Positions 5,438 to 5,632 of a stretch of DNA of 5,632 nt are shown here, piece by piece. Location: contig JAFAAW010000118.1 of the NCBI GenBank assembly GCA_023426365.1, positions 1 to 5,632 of the forward strand, given 5' to 3'. Numbering within the stretch: position 1 is the first letter of the stretch; every line of letters begins with the position of its first letter. The translations under genes and the position numbers were made by a program. The DNA comes from Pseudomonadota bacterium. Lineage in GTDB: Bacteria > Pseudomonadota > Alphaproteobacteria > Rhodospirillales > Magnetospirillaceae. A model generated the notes under the pieces. That model saw only the letters and a list, made by a program, of their open reading frames with translations, ran no database searches and had not been told where the DNA came from.

Positions 5438-5632
5438 ATGGCAGGAGCATGGTTGAGGAACGTGGGTTTGGCCGGAACGCTTGGCTTGGCGCTGGCGGCC
5501 TTCACCTATCAGGCTATGTCGGACGCCCAGGCGGCAGCGGGCGGCTCGGCCGGCGGCGTGTCGGGCGGGTCCACCGGTGCCGGCGGGCCGTCGGGCGGCA
5601 CGGCCGGCGGGGTGGGCGGCGGCAGTCTGGGC
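5438..5632 (+). CDS. Gly/Ser-rich exported protein (N-terminal part, runs off edge)
   Basis: An open frame of 65 codons reaches the right edge without a stop. Residues 1-31 look like a signal peptide: MAGAWLRN, then a hydrophobic core (VGLAGTLGLALAAF), then MSDAQA with a likely cleavage after AQA at 29-31. After that the chain is almost only Gly, Ser, Ala, Thr and Val, in GGSAGG-, GGSTGAGG- and GGVGGG-like steps. That suggests an extended, unstructured or surface-exposed region. No domain can be recognised in the visible part. The strong ribosome site at 5426-5432 and the clear signal peptide make it a real gene. It is divergent from the lipoprotein gene across a 182-bp gap in which I see no convincing promoter boxes. 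Confidence 0.8.
   Translation, partial: MAGAWLRNVGLAGTLGLALAAFTYQAMSDAQAAAGGSAGGVSGGSTGAGGPSGGTAGGVGGGSLG

Overview
High-GC DNA with strong GC bias at third codon positions, an alphaproteobacterial-type tRNA-Pro 3' half and proteins of a style common in Rhodospirillales (Magnetospirillum-like) point to a free-living alphaproteobacterium. The taxon is an inference; nothing in the window fixes a species.

The window divides at about position 580. The left part (1 to about 580) looks like the end of an integrated mobile element. It holds a tandem array of five 20-bp units (1-100), a small Lys/Ala-rich KGGK-type gene on the minus strand (105-353), nested inverted repeats in that gene's upstream region, and an AT-richer stretch with short direct repeats. 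It ends at a truncated tRNA-Pro(CGG): only the part from the anticodon arm to CCA is present (579-628), followed by a strong Rho-independent terminator (631-663). This is the pattern left when a tyrosine recombinase uses the 3' half of a tRNA gene as its attachment site. No integrase gene is visible here.

The right part (from about 630) looks like host chromosome. It carries a two-gene operon: an exported PhnD-like periplasmic binding protein (824-1669) whose stop codon overlaps the start of an 892-residue membrane hybrid histidine kinase (1666-4344). The kinase has a periplasmic sensor region, HAMP, PAS, HisKA, HATPase and two receiver domains, the first of them degenerate. The likely working model is that the binding protein captures an anion-like ligand in the periplasm and reports to the kinase. 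No ABC permease or ATPase gene lies beside it, and no separate response regulator or HPt protein is in the window.

The kinase gene overlaps by 4 nt, tail to tail, with a minus-strand lipoprotein gene (4341-5255) that ends in a Cys-containing domain resembling the C-terminal region of alphaproteobacterial surface-antigen proteins. A 182-bp divergent intergenic region separates the lipoprotein from a Gly/Ser-rich exported protein that starts at 5438 and runs off the right edge.
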